Positions 1 to 7,614 of a DNA stretch of 37,622 nt are shown here, in pieces. The notes beneath the pieces are model-generated. The model searched no databases. It was not told the DNA's origin and saw only the letters and a list, made by a program, of their open reading frames with translations. Made by a program: the position numbers and the translations under genes. The stretch comes from an uncultured Faecalicatena sp. (GTDB taxonomy: Bacteria > Bacillota > Clostridia > Lachnospirales > Lachnospiraceae), in NCBI GenBank assembly GCA_948468385.1, contig CAOKHZ010000036.1:1-37622 (forward strand), written 5' to 3'. Position 1 is the first letter of the stretch, and each line of letters begins with the position of its first letter.

Positions 1-656
1 TATCCGAACCACAGCGTTCTATTTATTTTATTTCCCCACCCCGTGAAAAGTAACATTTTCAATCCCGTGTCCACCACCGGCCTTGCATGGTGGACGTAGT
101 CGTTTGGAAATTTTTGGAATTCTTCTGTGCTTGTCTCGAATAAGACGATGGTATAAACCTTCTTGACATCCTTGTAGCTAAACCTTTTCCCTCTTTCGTT
201 CCGAACCCGCTTGTATTGCCGCAGGAGCAAGTCCGAGGAATAGCAGGCACAGCGTTGGCCGGGAAATTTGTAGCCGATTTTTTGGCATTCGACATTGGCC
301 AGGCTGCCATCCTCCAATTCCACTAAGATGTCCATAAGAAGCAGGGAGCCCTCGTCCGCAATACGACCGTTATCACCTGGAAGGACGCTTTTTATCCTCA
401 CCTTTTGTCCCAGCAAAAGGGACAAAAGCGTTTCCAGACGTTCCGGCTTGCTTTCCGGATTAAAAATTTCCTTGAAAAAAGCGTCATAAAGGATTTTCAC
501 GCCTTTCATCCCGCTTGTGAAATCCAAGAATTCCTTTTGCTGTTCCTCTATCCAGCTGCTAAATAAATGATTCAGTTGCTTGTTCTGCCGAATTTCTTGT
601 ATAATCTCGTTCTTTGTCCGAATCATCGGAAAATAATTCCTTAGTCCTTTTACCAT
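1..656 (-). CDS. Rpn-family PD-(D/E)XK nuclease / putative transposase, partial and probably 3'-disrupted
   Basis: This reading frame opens at an ATG (656) after AGGAGGAGCTTC and stays open to the window edge, about 218 residues. The family consists of recombination-promoting nucleases often annotated as transposases. The core is visible: D109 in LLLMDILVELEDG, then E123 and Q125 in NVECQK, the D...ExQ pattern of this clan. It is followed by a conserved FPGQRCACYSSDLLLRQY stretch. The normal family course holds up to VVDTGLKM, then the frame reads LLFTGWGNK, which is a translation of the dispersed repeat GTTACTTTTCACGGGG (39-54). The usual C-terminal half therefore seems to have been replaced, although the true end lies outside the window. 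Two relatives, both degraded, sit at the other end of the window. Confidence 0.72.
   Translation of the reverse strand, partial: MVKGLRNYFPMIRTKNEIIQEIRQNKQLNHLFSSWIEEQQKEFLDFTSGMKGVKILYDAFFKEIFNPESKPERLETLLSLLLGQKVRIKSVLPGDNGRIADEGSLLLMDILVELEDGSLANVECQKIGYKFPGQRCACYSSDLLLRQYKRVRNERGKRFSYKDVKKVYTIVLFETSTEEFQKFPNDYVHHARPVVDTGLKMLLFTGWGNKINRTLWFG
39..54. repeat. Short dispersed repeat, copy 1
   Basis: The 16-mer CCCCGTGAAAAGTAAC occurs here and identically at 29182-29197. Here it interrupts the 3' part of the Rpn-family gene. The second copy is one arm of a larger hairpin-rich element downstream of recJ. Confidence 0.6.
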
Positions 657-1150
657 ACGCGAAGCTCCTCCTTCATGTTCTTTGCTAAATGTTGTGTTAT
701 CGTCATACTACGGTATTTTTTAGCGTCGGTGTATGGATGGAAAAGCGTGTTGTGTTGCCACTTTTATACCGACACTGCCATCATCGGATACAGCTTCGAA
801 TGGATGCACCGAAAATGAGAGCCAAATGGCCAGACGAAGAGCGGGTAGGATTTCCCCTCTTGATACTGTGTACTTAATACGAAAACATCATAGCACGAGC
901 CATCATAGGAATACAAGAGCAAATTTCTCAATTGTAATTTCTTGTGAAAGTTGTATAGATTTTAGGGCCGAGAGTTTGCTTGTCAGGGATTCCGATGTCA
1001 TCCTGCATCAGATAAACCCTTTAAAAATCACGGTTTTCATGCTATTTCCCGATAATTTACCTTACCGAAAAAATGCACAACTCCGTTTCAAGTAGATTTA
1101 TCCCATCGCCATCTGATACATACGAGCAGATAGAACAACTTTCATTGCAG
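657..1150. other. Intergenic stretch without a recognisable gene
   Basis: Apart from the ribosome binding site of the flanking minus-strand gene (661-672), I see no coding region. Short open frames at 689-877 and 733-1095 (+) lack a ribosome binding site and family resemblance. No repeats or long hairpins are obvious. Confidence 0.5.
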
Positions 1151-1198
1151 AAAAAAAAATAGTCTGGGCTAACACGAATCCTTTCGTGTCCCCAGACT
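1151..1198 (-). terminator. Rho-independent terminator of the aldo/keto reductase transcript
   Basis: On the minus strand an AGTCTGGG/CCCAGACT stem (1191-1198 with 1161-1168) encloses a second stem ACACGAA/TTCGTGT (1172-1178 with 1183-1189). It is followed by ATTTTTTTTT (plus-strand A-run 1151-1159). It lies about 220 bp past the reductase stop, which leaves a long 3' region. Confidence 0.85.
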
Positions 1199-1209
1199 AC
1201 GAGTTCCTA

Positions 1210-1333
1210 TGCCGTGGGATATTCCACCACGAGCAGCTTTTACCGTGCGTTCACGCGGTACTTCCACTGCACGCCGGTGGAATATAGAGAGAAAGCTTAG
1301 TGCTCCGCTTTCGCGTAAAATCCCCACGTGGCA
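1210..1333 (-). ncRNA. Candidate structured RNA or structured 3' UTR
   Basis: The stretch between the reductase stop and its terminator can fold extensively. An outer stem pairs 1210-1218 (TGCCGTGGG) with 1323-1333 (CCCACG, two-base bulge, GCA). Inside it are a 10-bp perfect stem, ATATTCCACC (1219-1228) with GGTGGAATAT (1276-1285), a hairpin TACCG/CGGTA (1241-1245 with 1256-1260), and a small minus-strand hairpin CGC-GAAA-GCG (1306-1315) with a GNRA-type loop. The minus strand is favoured because the T-run of the terminator lies on that strand. I do not match it to a known RNA class. No convincing promoter of its own is visible, so it may be part of the mRNA. Confidence 0.4.
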
Positions 1334-1419
1334 CCTTCCACGACCATGGTGTCCGATATACGCCCCCCTTTGCCGCACATGGTAACCAAATGAGTTATAT
1401 CGAGTATCAAACATTATAT

Positions 1420-2541
1420 CTATTTTTCCAACATCCTGGCACATTCTTTCAGGTTTTTTATAATCGGCAAATGCTGTGGACACGCGCCCTCGCACTGTCC
1501 GCACTCGATGCATTCGGAAGCCTTGCCGCCCTGCTCCACCGCCTTTTCGTAATCCGCAACCGCCGCATCCATCTGTCCATTGCCAAGTTGCTTGTTCATG
1601 GCAGAAAACATGTCCGGAATCGCAATGTTTTTCGGGCAACCTTCCGTACAATAATGACACGCGGTACACGGAATCGTCGAGGACTTGCCAAGAATCCTCT
1701 GCGCCTCCTGGATAATCAACTGCTCCTCCTCGTTCAATGGCTGAAAGTCCTTCATATAGGAAAGATTATCTTCCATCTGCTCTAGATTGGACATCCCTGA
1801 CAACACGGTAATGATGCCGTCCAATGACGCCACGAAACGAATCGCCCACGACGCGTAGGACATGTCCGGGTGGTATTCCTTGAACAGCCTCTTTACCTCC
1901 GCCGGGGGATTGGCCAACGTCCCGCCCTTTACCGGCTCCATCACGACGACGGACTTTCCGTGCTTTCTGGCCACCTCGTAGTTGGCCCTCGAGGACACGG
2001 ACGGATTCTCCCAGTCGGCATAATTGATTTGCAATTGGATAAAGTCCACCTCGGGATGCTCCGTAAGCAGCTTGTCAAGAAGTTTTGGCCCGTCATGATA
2101 GGAAAAACCGACATGGCGAATCAATCCCTTCTCTTTCTGCTCCTTCACAAAATCCCAGATATGGTACTTCTCATATTTTTCATAATTGTTTTTCATCAGG
2201 GCATGCAGAAGGTAATAATCAAAATACCCCGCCCCCGTCCGCTCCAGACTTGTCGTAAACTGCTTTTTCGCCGCGCTCTCGCTCAGAGCCATCCCCGCGT
2301 TTAGCTTCGTGGCCAACGTATAGGACTCCCTCGGATAACGGTCAACCAACGCCTTTTTCGTTGCCGCCTCGGAACCGACATAGACGAATGCCGTGTCAAA
2401 ATATGTAAAACCGGCTTGCATAAATTGATCCACCATCTTTTTTGTCTGCTCCACATCGGTGCGCAGTCCCTTCTTTGGCAAACGCATCAACCCGAAACCA
2501 AGCTTCGGAACTTCTCTTCCAAAAAATTCTGACATTTTCAA
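1420..2541 (-). CDS. Aldo/keto reductase with C-terminal 2x[4Fe-4S] ferredoxin domain
   Basis: The 373-residue protein starts with an aldo/keto reductase barrel carrying the catalytic tetrad D49, Y54, K79 and H113. It ends in a bacterial ferredoxin-like domain with two cysteine sets: C292, C295, C298, C302 and C344, C347, C350, C354. Proteins of this build are cytoplasmic NAD(P)H- or ferredoxin-linked oxidoreductases common in anaerobes; the substrate cannot be read from the sequence. The start is uncertain: a TTG at 2541 lies 8 bases after GGAAAGG, while the in-frame ATG at 2535 lies 14 bases after it. The gene follows the GH31 gene by about 106 bp on the same strand, so it may act on a sugar released there; that link is inference. 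Confidence 0.9.
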   Translation of the reverse strand: MKMSEFFGREVPKLGFGLMRLPKKGLRTDVEQTKKMVDQFMQAGFTYFDTAFVYVGSEAATKKALVDRYPRESYTLATKLNAGMALSESAAKKQFTTSLERTGAGYFDYYLLHALMKNNYEKYEKYHIWDFVKEQKEKGLIRHVGFSYHDGPKLLDKLLTEHPEVDFIQLQINYADWENPSVSSRANYEVARKHGKSVVVMEPVKGGTLANPPAEVKRLFKEYHPDMSYASWAIRFVASLDGIITVLSGMSNLEQMEDNLSYMKDFQPLNEEEQLIIQEAQRILGKSSTIPCTACHYCTEGCPKNIAIPDMFSAMNKQLGNGQMDAAVADYEKAVEQGGKASECIECGQCEGACPQHLPIIKNLKECARMLEK

Positions 2542-2647
2542 CGTATCGACCTTTCCATCATTTTATCATCATTTTCAACATATTATTCCCGTTTCTATAC
2601 ACCATCTTGGCATTTCCAGTTACCGTTCTCACACACGGTAATTCCCG

Positions 2648-4711
2648 TCACGAAATCGTCACCGCTATCCCGCGACACTCCACCTTGCCCGGCTTGCAGC
2701 CAATAAAGTGCAGTTCGATTTCCTGCGTCACGCATCCCTTTCCCGGTTCGATTCGCACGTCCACCGTTTCTTCCCTCCGCGTGGTCGTAAAATCTATGTA
2801 ACCGACCTCGTCGGCCATATGGTACTTTCCATTTCCACCGTAGACGCGCACCTCAAGCTCGATAAAGTCTTGTTTGTTTCCCTTGTCCGCGGGCAACATC
2901 GGTATCACCGCGCCCTCGCGGACGAACACGGGAATCCGCTCCAACGGGCAGAGAACCGTGTACTCTTTTCCTCCTTCGAACACTTCCCCCGTAAAGAAGT
3001 CCGTCCATTTTCCCTTTGGTAACCAGCATTTCACATGTGCCATCTTGTCCCGTTTGCGCTTCGCAAGCACCGGGGCCACGATGACATTTTCCCCAAAATA
3101 ATATTGGTCTTTGTATTCGTAAGCCTGCGGGCAGTCATTCAGGTAATACATCGGCATGACGAGCGGCACGCCCTCCTTGGCCGTGCGCACGTTGGCCGTA
3201 AATAGGTACGGCAACAACTGGTGGCGCAGCCGCAAGAAGTCCGTCGCGATTCTTTCCGCCTCTTCTCCGTAAAGCCACGGTTCCTTGCTCCATTTGTCCC
3301 GCGTGGAATGCAGACGGTTAATCGGGGAAAACACGCCGTACTGCAACCAACGGACATAAAGCTCCGCCTTGCCCCTGCTCAACATGTGGCCGCCAATGTC
3401 GTGCGACCACCATGTGTACCCCACGTTGGAAGCCGCCGCAGTGAAATACGGCTGATAGGCAAGGCTCTTCCAACACACGATCGTGTCGCCGGAAAATCCC
3501 AACGGATAACGGTGCGCTCCCGTCCCGCAATAACGCGACAAAATCAACGGCGTGCGCCCGTCCCTTCCCGCGTCCATCGTATGGTAGTGGTTTAACAGCC
3601 ACAGCGGGTCAAGTCCCTCCACCTTGGACGTCGTGCCCTGCTGCCAGTCAATCCACCAAAAATCCACGCCCTCGTCCTCGTACGGGTGCAAGACGAGGTC
3701 AAAATAACTGGTCACGAACTTCAAATCCGTAAAATCAAACGGTACCGGCCGTTTTGTGTCCGGGTCAATGCCATTGGCACGAGCCATCCTCGGATACTGT
3801 TCCTCGAAATAACGGATGCCGTCATGCGGGTGCAGATTCATCGTGATGGCCAGCCCCCGCTTCTTCAAATCCTTAAAAAACTCTTTGTAATCCGGGAACA
3901 ATTCTTTCTCAAACGTGTAGCCCGTCCAGCCCGGCCCGCCCCATTTCATGGTCGTGCCGGCATCCTCGGGAGCATTTTTCACGATGTGCCAGTCCATGTC
4001 GATAGTGGCGACCGTAAACGGAATGCCCTTCGCCCGAAACTTGTCCATCAGGGCCACATATTCGTTCTGGCGGTACGCGTAATAGCGAGACCACCAGTTG
4101 CCGAGCGCGTACTTTGGCAAAAGCGGCGTAAAACCGGTCAGTTGGTAAAATTCCTTCAGACCGCCCAAAAAATCCTTGCCAAAGGCAAGGACATAACGAT
4201 CCACCGTGCCTTCCTCGCGCGAGCCAAGCGTCCCGTCCGTATTTAACAAAAGTGATTTCGAATCGTCAATTTCGGCCACGCCCTCCTCGGAAAACACGCT
4301 ATCCTTAAGCTCGATTTTTCCTTTGAACTGCCCGTGCATGATCTTGGAACCATAAGCGTTGTCCAACGTGCGAAACGTCCCGCCAAGCGGCGTCACGGAC
4401 TGGCTGTCCACCCAAGCGCCCTCTTTCGCACTCGCAAAATGCACCTGCACCTTGAGCTTTTCCATGTCTACCTTGAACGCCACGCTGCCCGTGGTAATCG
4501 TGCACGTATCTTCCTCCTGCGAAACCGTGTAATACTGCGGGTCGCCAAAATGCCGCCTGAAAATCTTTTGCGACGGCCGCTCCTCGAACTGCTCCTGCTC
4601 ACTATATTCTATACGCAAAATCCGTTGCGACAACACGCTGAGGCGCACCTTCCCTTTCACTACCGTCTGCTCCCTGCCAATCGGTGCCGTACTTATCCCA
4701 AACCGTTCCAT
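2648..4711 (-). CDS. Glycoside hydrolase family 31 (alpha-glucosidase/alpha-xylosidase type)
   Basis: A GH31 enzyme of about 687 residues that hydrolyses alpha-linked sugars by a retaining mechanism. Counting from the GTG two codons upstream (4717), the N-terminal beta-sandwich domain covers about 1-195. The barrel follows, with the nucleophile aspartate D357 in VDFWWIDWQ and the acid/base D411 in GFSGDT; TWWSHDIGG (about 435-443) is also a GH31 landmark. The C-terminal beta domains end near 689. There is no signal peptide, so it should act in the cytoplasm on imported oligosaccharides. I favour the ATG at 4711, 11 bases after GGAAAGG; the GTG at 4717 is possible. A promoter lies directly upstream. 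The exact linkage cannot be told from sequence. Confidence 0.92.
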   Translation of the reverse strand: MERFGISTAPIGREQTVVKGKVRLSVLSQRILRIEYSEQEQFEERPSQKIFRRHFGDPQYYTVSQEEDTCTITTGSVAFKVDMEKLKVQVHFASAKEGAWVDSQSVTPLGGTFRTLDNAYGSKIMHGQFKGKIELKDSVFSEEGVAEIDDSKSLLLNTDGTLGSREEGTVDRYVLAFGKDFLGGLKEFYQLTGFTPLLPKYALGNWWSRYYAYRQNEYVALMDKFRAKGIPFTVATIDMDWHIVKNAPEDAGTTMKWGGPGWTGYTFEKELFPDYKEFFKDLKKRGLAITMNLHPHDGIRYFEEQYPRMARANGIDPDTKRPVPFDFTDLKFVTSYFDLVLHPYEDEGVDFWWIDWQQGTTSKVEGLDPLWLLNHYHTMDAGRDGRTPLILSRYCGTGAHRYPLGFSGDTIVCWKSLAYQPYFTAAASNVGYTWWSHDIGGHMLSRGKAELYVRWLQYGVFSPINRLHSTRDKWSKEPWLYGEEAERIATDFLRLRHQLLPYLFTANVRTAKEGVPLVMPMYYLNDCPQAYEYKDQYYFGENVIVAPVLAKRKRDKMAHVKCWLPKGKWTDFFTGEVFEGGKEYTVLCPLERIPVFVREGAVIPMLPADKGNKQDFIELEVRVYGGNGKYHMADEVGYIDFTTTRREETVDVRIEPGKGCVTQEIELHFIGCKPGKVECRGIAVTIS

Positions 4712-4744
4712 GATCACATCATCCTTTCCAAAATTCCTCCTTTT

Positions 4745-4772
4745 ATTATATCAAAAATGAATCAAATCTCAA
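4745..4772 (-). promoter_or_regulatory. Sigma-A-type promoter of the GH31 gene
   Basis: On the minus strand TTGAGA (4767-4772) and TATAAT (4745-4750) are separated by 16 bp. AGGAGG and GGAAAGG follow before the start codon. GH31 is therefore probably transcribed independently of the ATPase gene upstream. Confidence 0.65.
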
Positions 4773-4849
4773 TACCAAATTGCATTTTTCATCCCCGGAT
4801 GTATAATCATAAATAAGACTTGCCAATTATCGGACCGTCTCTTACCAAA

Positions 4850-6556
4850 TCACGTTTCCGACTGATAAGAGACCCGACAATTCTTTTTATAACATGCGAT
4901 TCCGTATTTATGGATGGTTTCCATCCCGTCTTGACGGAGAACTTCGGCATATCCGTTCTTCTCGATTTGCGCCATCGCTTTAACACAAGTTTGCTCATAT
5001 TCTCCGTTTTCGGCATATTTGACTTCGATGATGCAACCCGTTTTTGTCGAAGGAATTTCCAGGCGAATGTCGGCGTATCCGATTCCCGATTCCGCGTTCG
5101 ACTTCACGACCCAACTCCCCTCGGCCTGCAACAGCCCCAACAATAGTCCATGATAGAAATTTTCCTTCATTTCTTTTTTCACGCAAGTGTCCCGAATGCT
5201 AATTGACATAGACATAAACTCGTTAAACAACGTTTGCACTTTCGTGTCATCCCCCGCCTTTACGGCATCGCAAAAGCACGCCCACCTGTCCGTATCGCGC
5301 GTGACGCTCAATTTGAACCAGGAACGGATACGCTTTTCATAAATTCTTAGCACTTCCTTATTCGGAATCACAAGCGTGTGCACCTCGCCCTCCGGCCGCT
5401 TTGCATCCGTCAAATACCCGGTGGCAAAAAGCACGCTCCACAAATAGGTCTCACGCACGTCTTGATCCGTACTTCCAAGGTCGGTATAGGTCAACTCGGG
5501 AATCAGCACCTTTTCTATCGCCTCGCCAGAAATCAGCGCCTCCATCTGGTTCTTAGTCGTCTCCGTCGCGTTTGCTAAAATGTCCTGCACGATGGCGTTG
5601 CTGCTGCTATTTTCCCAATGTGTTTCCATGGGAGCATCCGGACGCGCCCGTAGCTTGTCACATTGATTGAGCACGTCCCACGGACAGTACACGTCCACGT
5701 CTCCAAAATGATAGCCATCATACCATTCCTTGATTTGCCCGTACGCATGCTCGATTTCATAATAACGAAGCATCTCCCTCACTTCGTCATCCGTAAAGCC
5801 AAAATATTCCGCAAAGTCCACATCGGAAATGGTTCTTACTTTGAAGTTATTCAACCCGGTAAATATACTTTCCCGGGCAATTCGCAAACATCCCGTAATG
5901 GCGGCGAAATACAAATTCCGATTTGTCTTAAGAACCCGACTGAACAAAGAACGAATCAAATTCACCATTTCGGAATAATAATCGCTTCGGTATGCCTTGT
6001 CTAAAGGAACGTCATACTCATCTATCAAGATAATGACCGGAATTTTATAATGCTTAAAAAGCAAGTCTGTTAAAAGCCGCAAACTACCATGAAGGTGAAC
6101 CGTTTTTTCAAAATCACCTCTTATTAAACGAATCAATTCTTCTTTGTCCAATGCCGTCAGTTCGTCACTGTTTAAAAGAAAGTCAAGTCGTCTTGCCTCC
6201 TCGCTAATCACACTGCCCAACATGTCATATGCCATCTGGAAATCCATTCCCTCCACGTCCTTTAAGCTGATGGAAATGACGGGATACTTTCCCATGTACC
6301 GTTCACAAATTTCCATCTCTTTGGAAATCGCCAATCCTTCAAACAACGAAGCGTCCGCGCCAATTTCAAAAAAAGATTTCAACATGTCCATGGTCAGGCT
6401 CTTGCCAAACCGCCTTGGCCTCGTAAAAAGGTTCACGCTTCCACGTAACTCTATAAAGTCACGGATAAAATTCGTTTTATCGACATAGTAAAAATCGTCC
6501 CTCTTAAAATCCTTGAAAAATTCAATTCCTATCGGAAGCTTTTTCTTTCTTCCCAT
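4850..6556 (-). CDS. AAA-ATPase-like protein with C-terminal PD-(D/E)XK nuclease-like domain
   Basis: A 568-residue protein of the AAA-ATPase_like/PDDEXK_9 (DUF1703) type. It opens with the family signature LPIGIEFFKDFKRDDFYYVDKT and the ATP-binding loop TRPRRFGKSL (45-54). LIDEYDVPLDKA in the first half is the Walker B-like region. Near the C-terminus D496 (GYADIRL) and E511/K513 (IIEVKY) make a plausible nuclease core. The start is secure: GGAGGTACACCATT precedes the ATG. These proteins are very common, often in many copies, in Clostridia and Bacteroidetes; their cellular role is not established, and mobile or selfish behaviour has been suspected. Nothing in the neighbouring sugar genes explains it. 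Confidence 0.88.
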   Translation of the reverse strand: MGRKKKLPIGIEFFKDFKRDDFYYVDKTNFIRDFIELRGSVNLFTRPRRFGKSLTMDMLKSFFEIGADASLFEGLAISKEMEICERYMGKYPVISISLKDVEGMDFQMAYDMLGSVISEEARRLDFLLNSDELTALDKEELIRLIRGDFEKTVHLHGSLRLLTDLLFKHYKIPVIILIDEYDVPLDKAYRSDYYSEMVNLIRSLFSRVLKTNRNLYFAAITGCLRIARESIFTGLNNFKVRTISDVDFAEYFGFTDDEVREMLRYYEIEHAYGQIKEWYDGYHFGDVDVYCPWDVLNQCDKLRARPDAPMETHWENSSSNAIVQDILANATETTKNQMEALISGEAIEKVLIPELTYTDLGSTDQDVRETYLWSVLFATGYLTDAKRPEGEVHTLVIPNKEVLRIYEKRIRSWFKLSVTRDTDRWACFCDAVKAGDDTKVQTLFNEFMSMSISIRDTCVKKEMKENFYHGLLLGLLQAEGSWVVKSNAESGIGYADIRLEIPSTKTGCIIEVKYAENGEYEQTCVKAMAQIEKNGYAEVLRQDGMETIHKYGIACYKKNCRVSYQSET

Positions 6557-6642
6557 AATGGTGTACCTCCATTTTTTGAACCATTAACAAAAAGCCCTTT
6601 TTATATCCTTATATTTGATTTCCATGGAATCTTTTGTTAATC

Positions 6643-6674
6643 ATAGTATAACATTTGTCATGGATAGTATAACA
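6643..6674. promoter_or_regulatory. Direct repeat with 21-bp period, operator-like
   Basis: ATAGTATAACA is repeated exactly at 6643-6653 and 6664-6674, a spacing of two helical turns. This is the usual geometry of AraC-family binding half-sites. It lies just before a transporter remnant on the plus strand, whose promoter it may once have controlled. A separate inverted repeat ATTAACAAAA/TTTTGTTAAT sits at 6583-6592 and 6632-6641. Confidence 0.4.
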
Positions 6675-6716
6675 ATTTTAAGGGGACGATTCAACAGTAA
6701 TCTTTACAATGTCACG

Positions 6717-6929
6717 TTCCCTAGCGGAGTTGGCTCCGCACTGCTCGGCTGGTTTCTGGAACTGGGCGGATACGTTGGTTCTGCGGCGACCCAGACCGCG
6801 GGCGTGCTTTCGATGATTCAATTCTTGTACGTCATCGTTCCTACTATTTTGGCACTCGTCATGATTGGACTGTTAAGCCTTCTGACGGTAGAGAAAACAA
6901 ACAAGACCTGGGACGAGGAACACAAATAA
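6717..6929 (+). pseudogene. C-terminal remnant of a GPH-family (MelB-like) sugar transporter
   Basis: Only the last ~70 residues of a glycoside-pentoside-hexuronide transporter remain. They are read from FPSGVGSALLGWFLELGGYV through FLYVIVPTILALVMIGLLSL to the hydrophilic end VEKTNKTWDEEHK. The last membrane helices of this family have this layout, ending in a VEK.NK.WDEE-like tail. About 400 upstream residues are missing. The frame extends back to 6615 but the extra N-terminal residues do not look like transporter sequence, and there is no ribosome binding site. The intact relative in this window is at 17022-18503, but the remnant is not simply a copy of its end. It is a deletion relic of a lost sugar locus. 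Confidence 0.7.
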
Positions 6930-7084
6930 TTTCACTTTTGATATAGGCAACTACCGAAAAACGAACCCCTGCGTCGGGACGAGGACACCAACACGGTTGA
7001 TAAAGAGCGGAGTGCGATTCCCTTGGGAAAAGCCTCCGCCCGGTAAACTCCGAAAACAGTTCCGAGCCGACCAACATGGTCAAA

Positions 7085-7526
7085 TCACTCAATCTCGTTC
7101 AATTTCGTCCCATTCGTCTCCTTCACGGAACATGCAAAAATCACCGTTCCGATTGCCACGCACGGAATGGAGAACAGCGCGCAAAACAGCGGCAGGTTGT
7201 CCACCATTCCCACGAGCGCTGAACTGATAATCATTCCTCCCATGACTCCCGCCAGCATAAGCAGCGCCGCGGCACCGGTAACGGAAAATTAGCCTGGAAA
7301 GCCCTTCATTGTAGCCCAGTCCCATTCCTTCAACAAAAAATTCCGTAATCACGTTAGACTGTATGGTTCCTCCCACCTGGGATATCGTTTCGTCCACGAT
7401 ATGGAGCAGGGTGACGATGACCGCCAACGCAATTAAGTAATGCCGTGGCTTCGGCCTCGCCTTTACCGACTTCCATTTGGCAAGTTCCCTCTGTTCTTTT
7501 GCATTCGTTCTTTCCGCATTTTTCAT
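7085..7526 (-). pseudogene. MFS transporter, internally deleted and frameshifted
   Basis: The gene begins properly: AAGGAG precedes ATG at 7526, followed by a hydrophilic N-terminus and one helix (HYLIALAVIVTLLHIVDETI) of a sugar-type MFS transporter. About 60 residues in (GYNEGLSRL) the frame breaks. Reading the next frame restores transporter sequence: SVTGAAALLMLAGVMGGMII, then VDNLPLFCALFSIPCVAIGT and a family-like end CSVKETNGTKLNEIE before TGA at 7085-7087. Most of the transporter is gone, so the two pieces are joined by a large deletion plus a frameshift. It lies 88 bp downstream of the intact GH2 gene and was probably its uptake partner. Confidence 0.78.
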
Positions 7527-7614
7527 TGTCCTTCTCCTTTGCATGGCGGGCACATGGTACCTGCCCATTATTTTGCCTTGATCTTATCCTGCCTTTATCC
7601 CATCTTCCTTTATC

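Noticed and set aside
733-1095. Open frame of 120 codons on the plus strand
   Set aside because: It has no ribosome binding site, no recognisable family and an irregular composition; most likely chance.
4837-4873. Inverted repeat GTCTCTTA/TAAGAGAC at the end of the AAA/PD-(D/E)XK gene
   Set aside because: The arms are 21 bp apart, lie partly within coding sequence and lack a T-run, so I do not call it a terminator.
6859-7092. Minus-strand open frame of 77 codons
   Set aside because: It overlaps the transporter remnant and lacks a ribosome binding site; no protein-like pattern.
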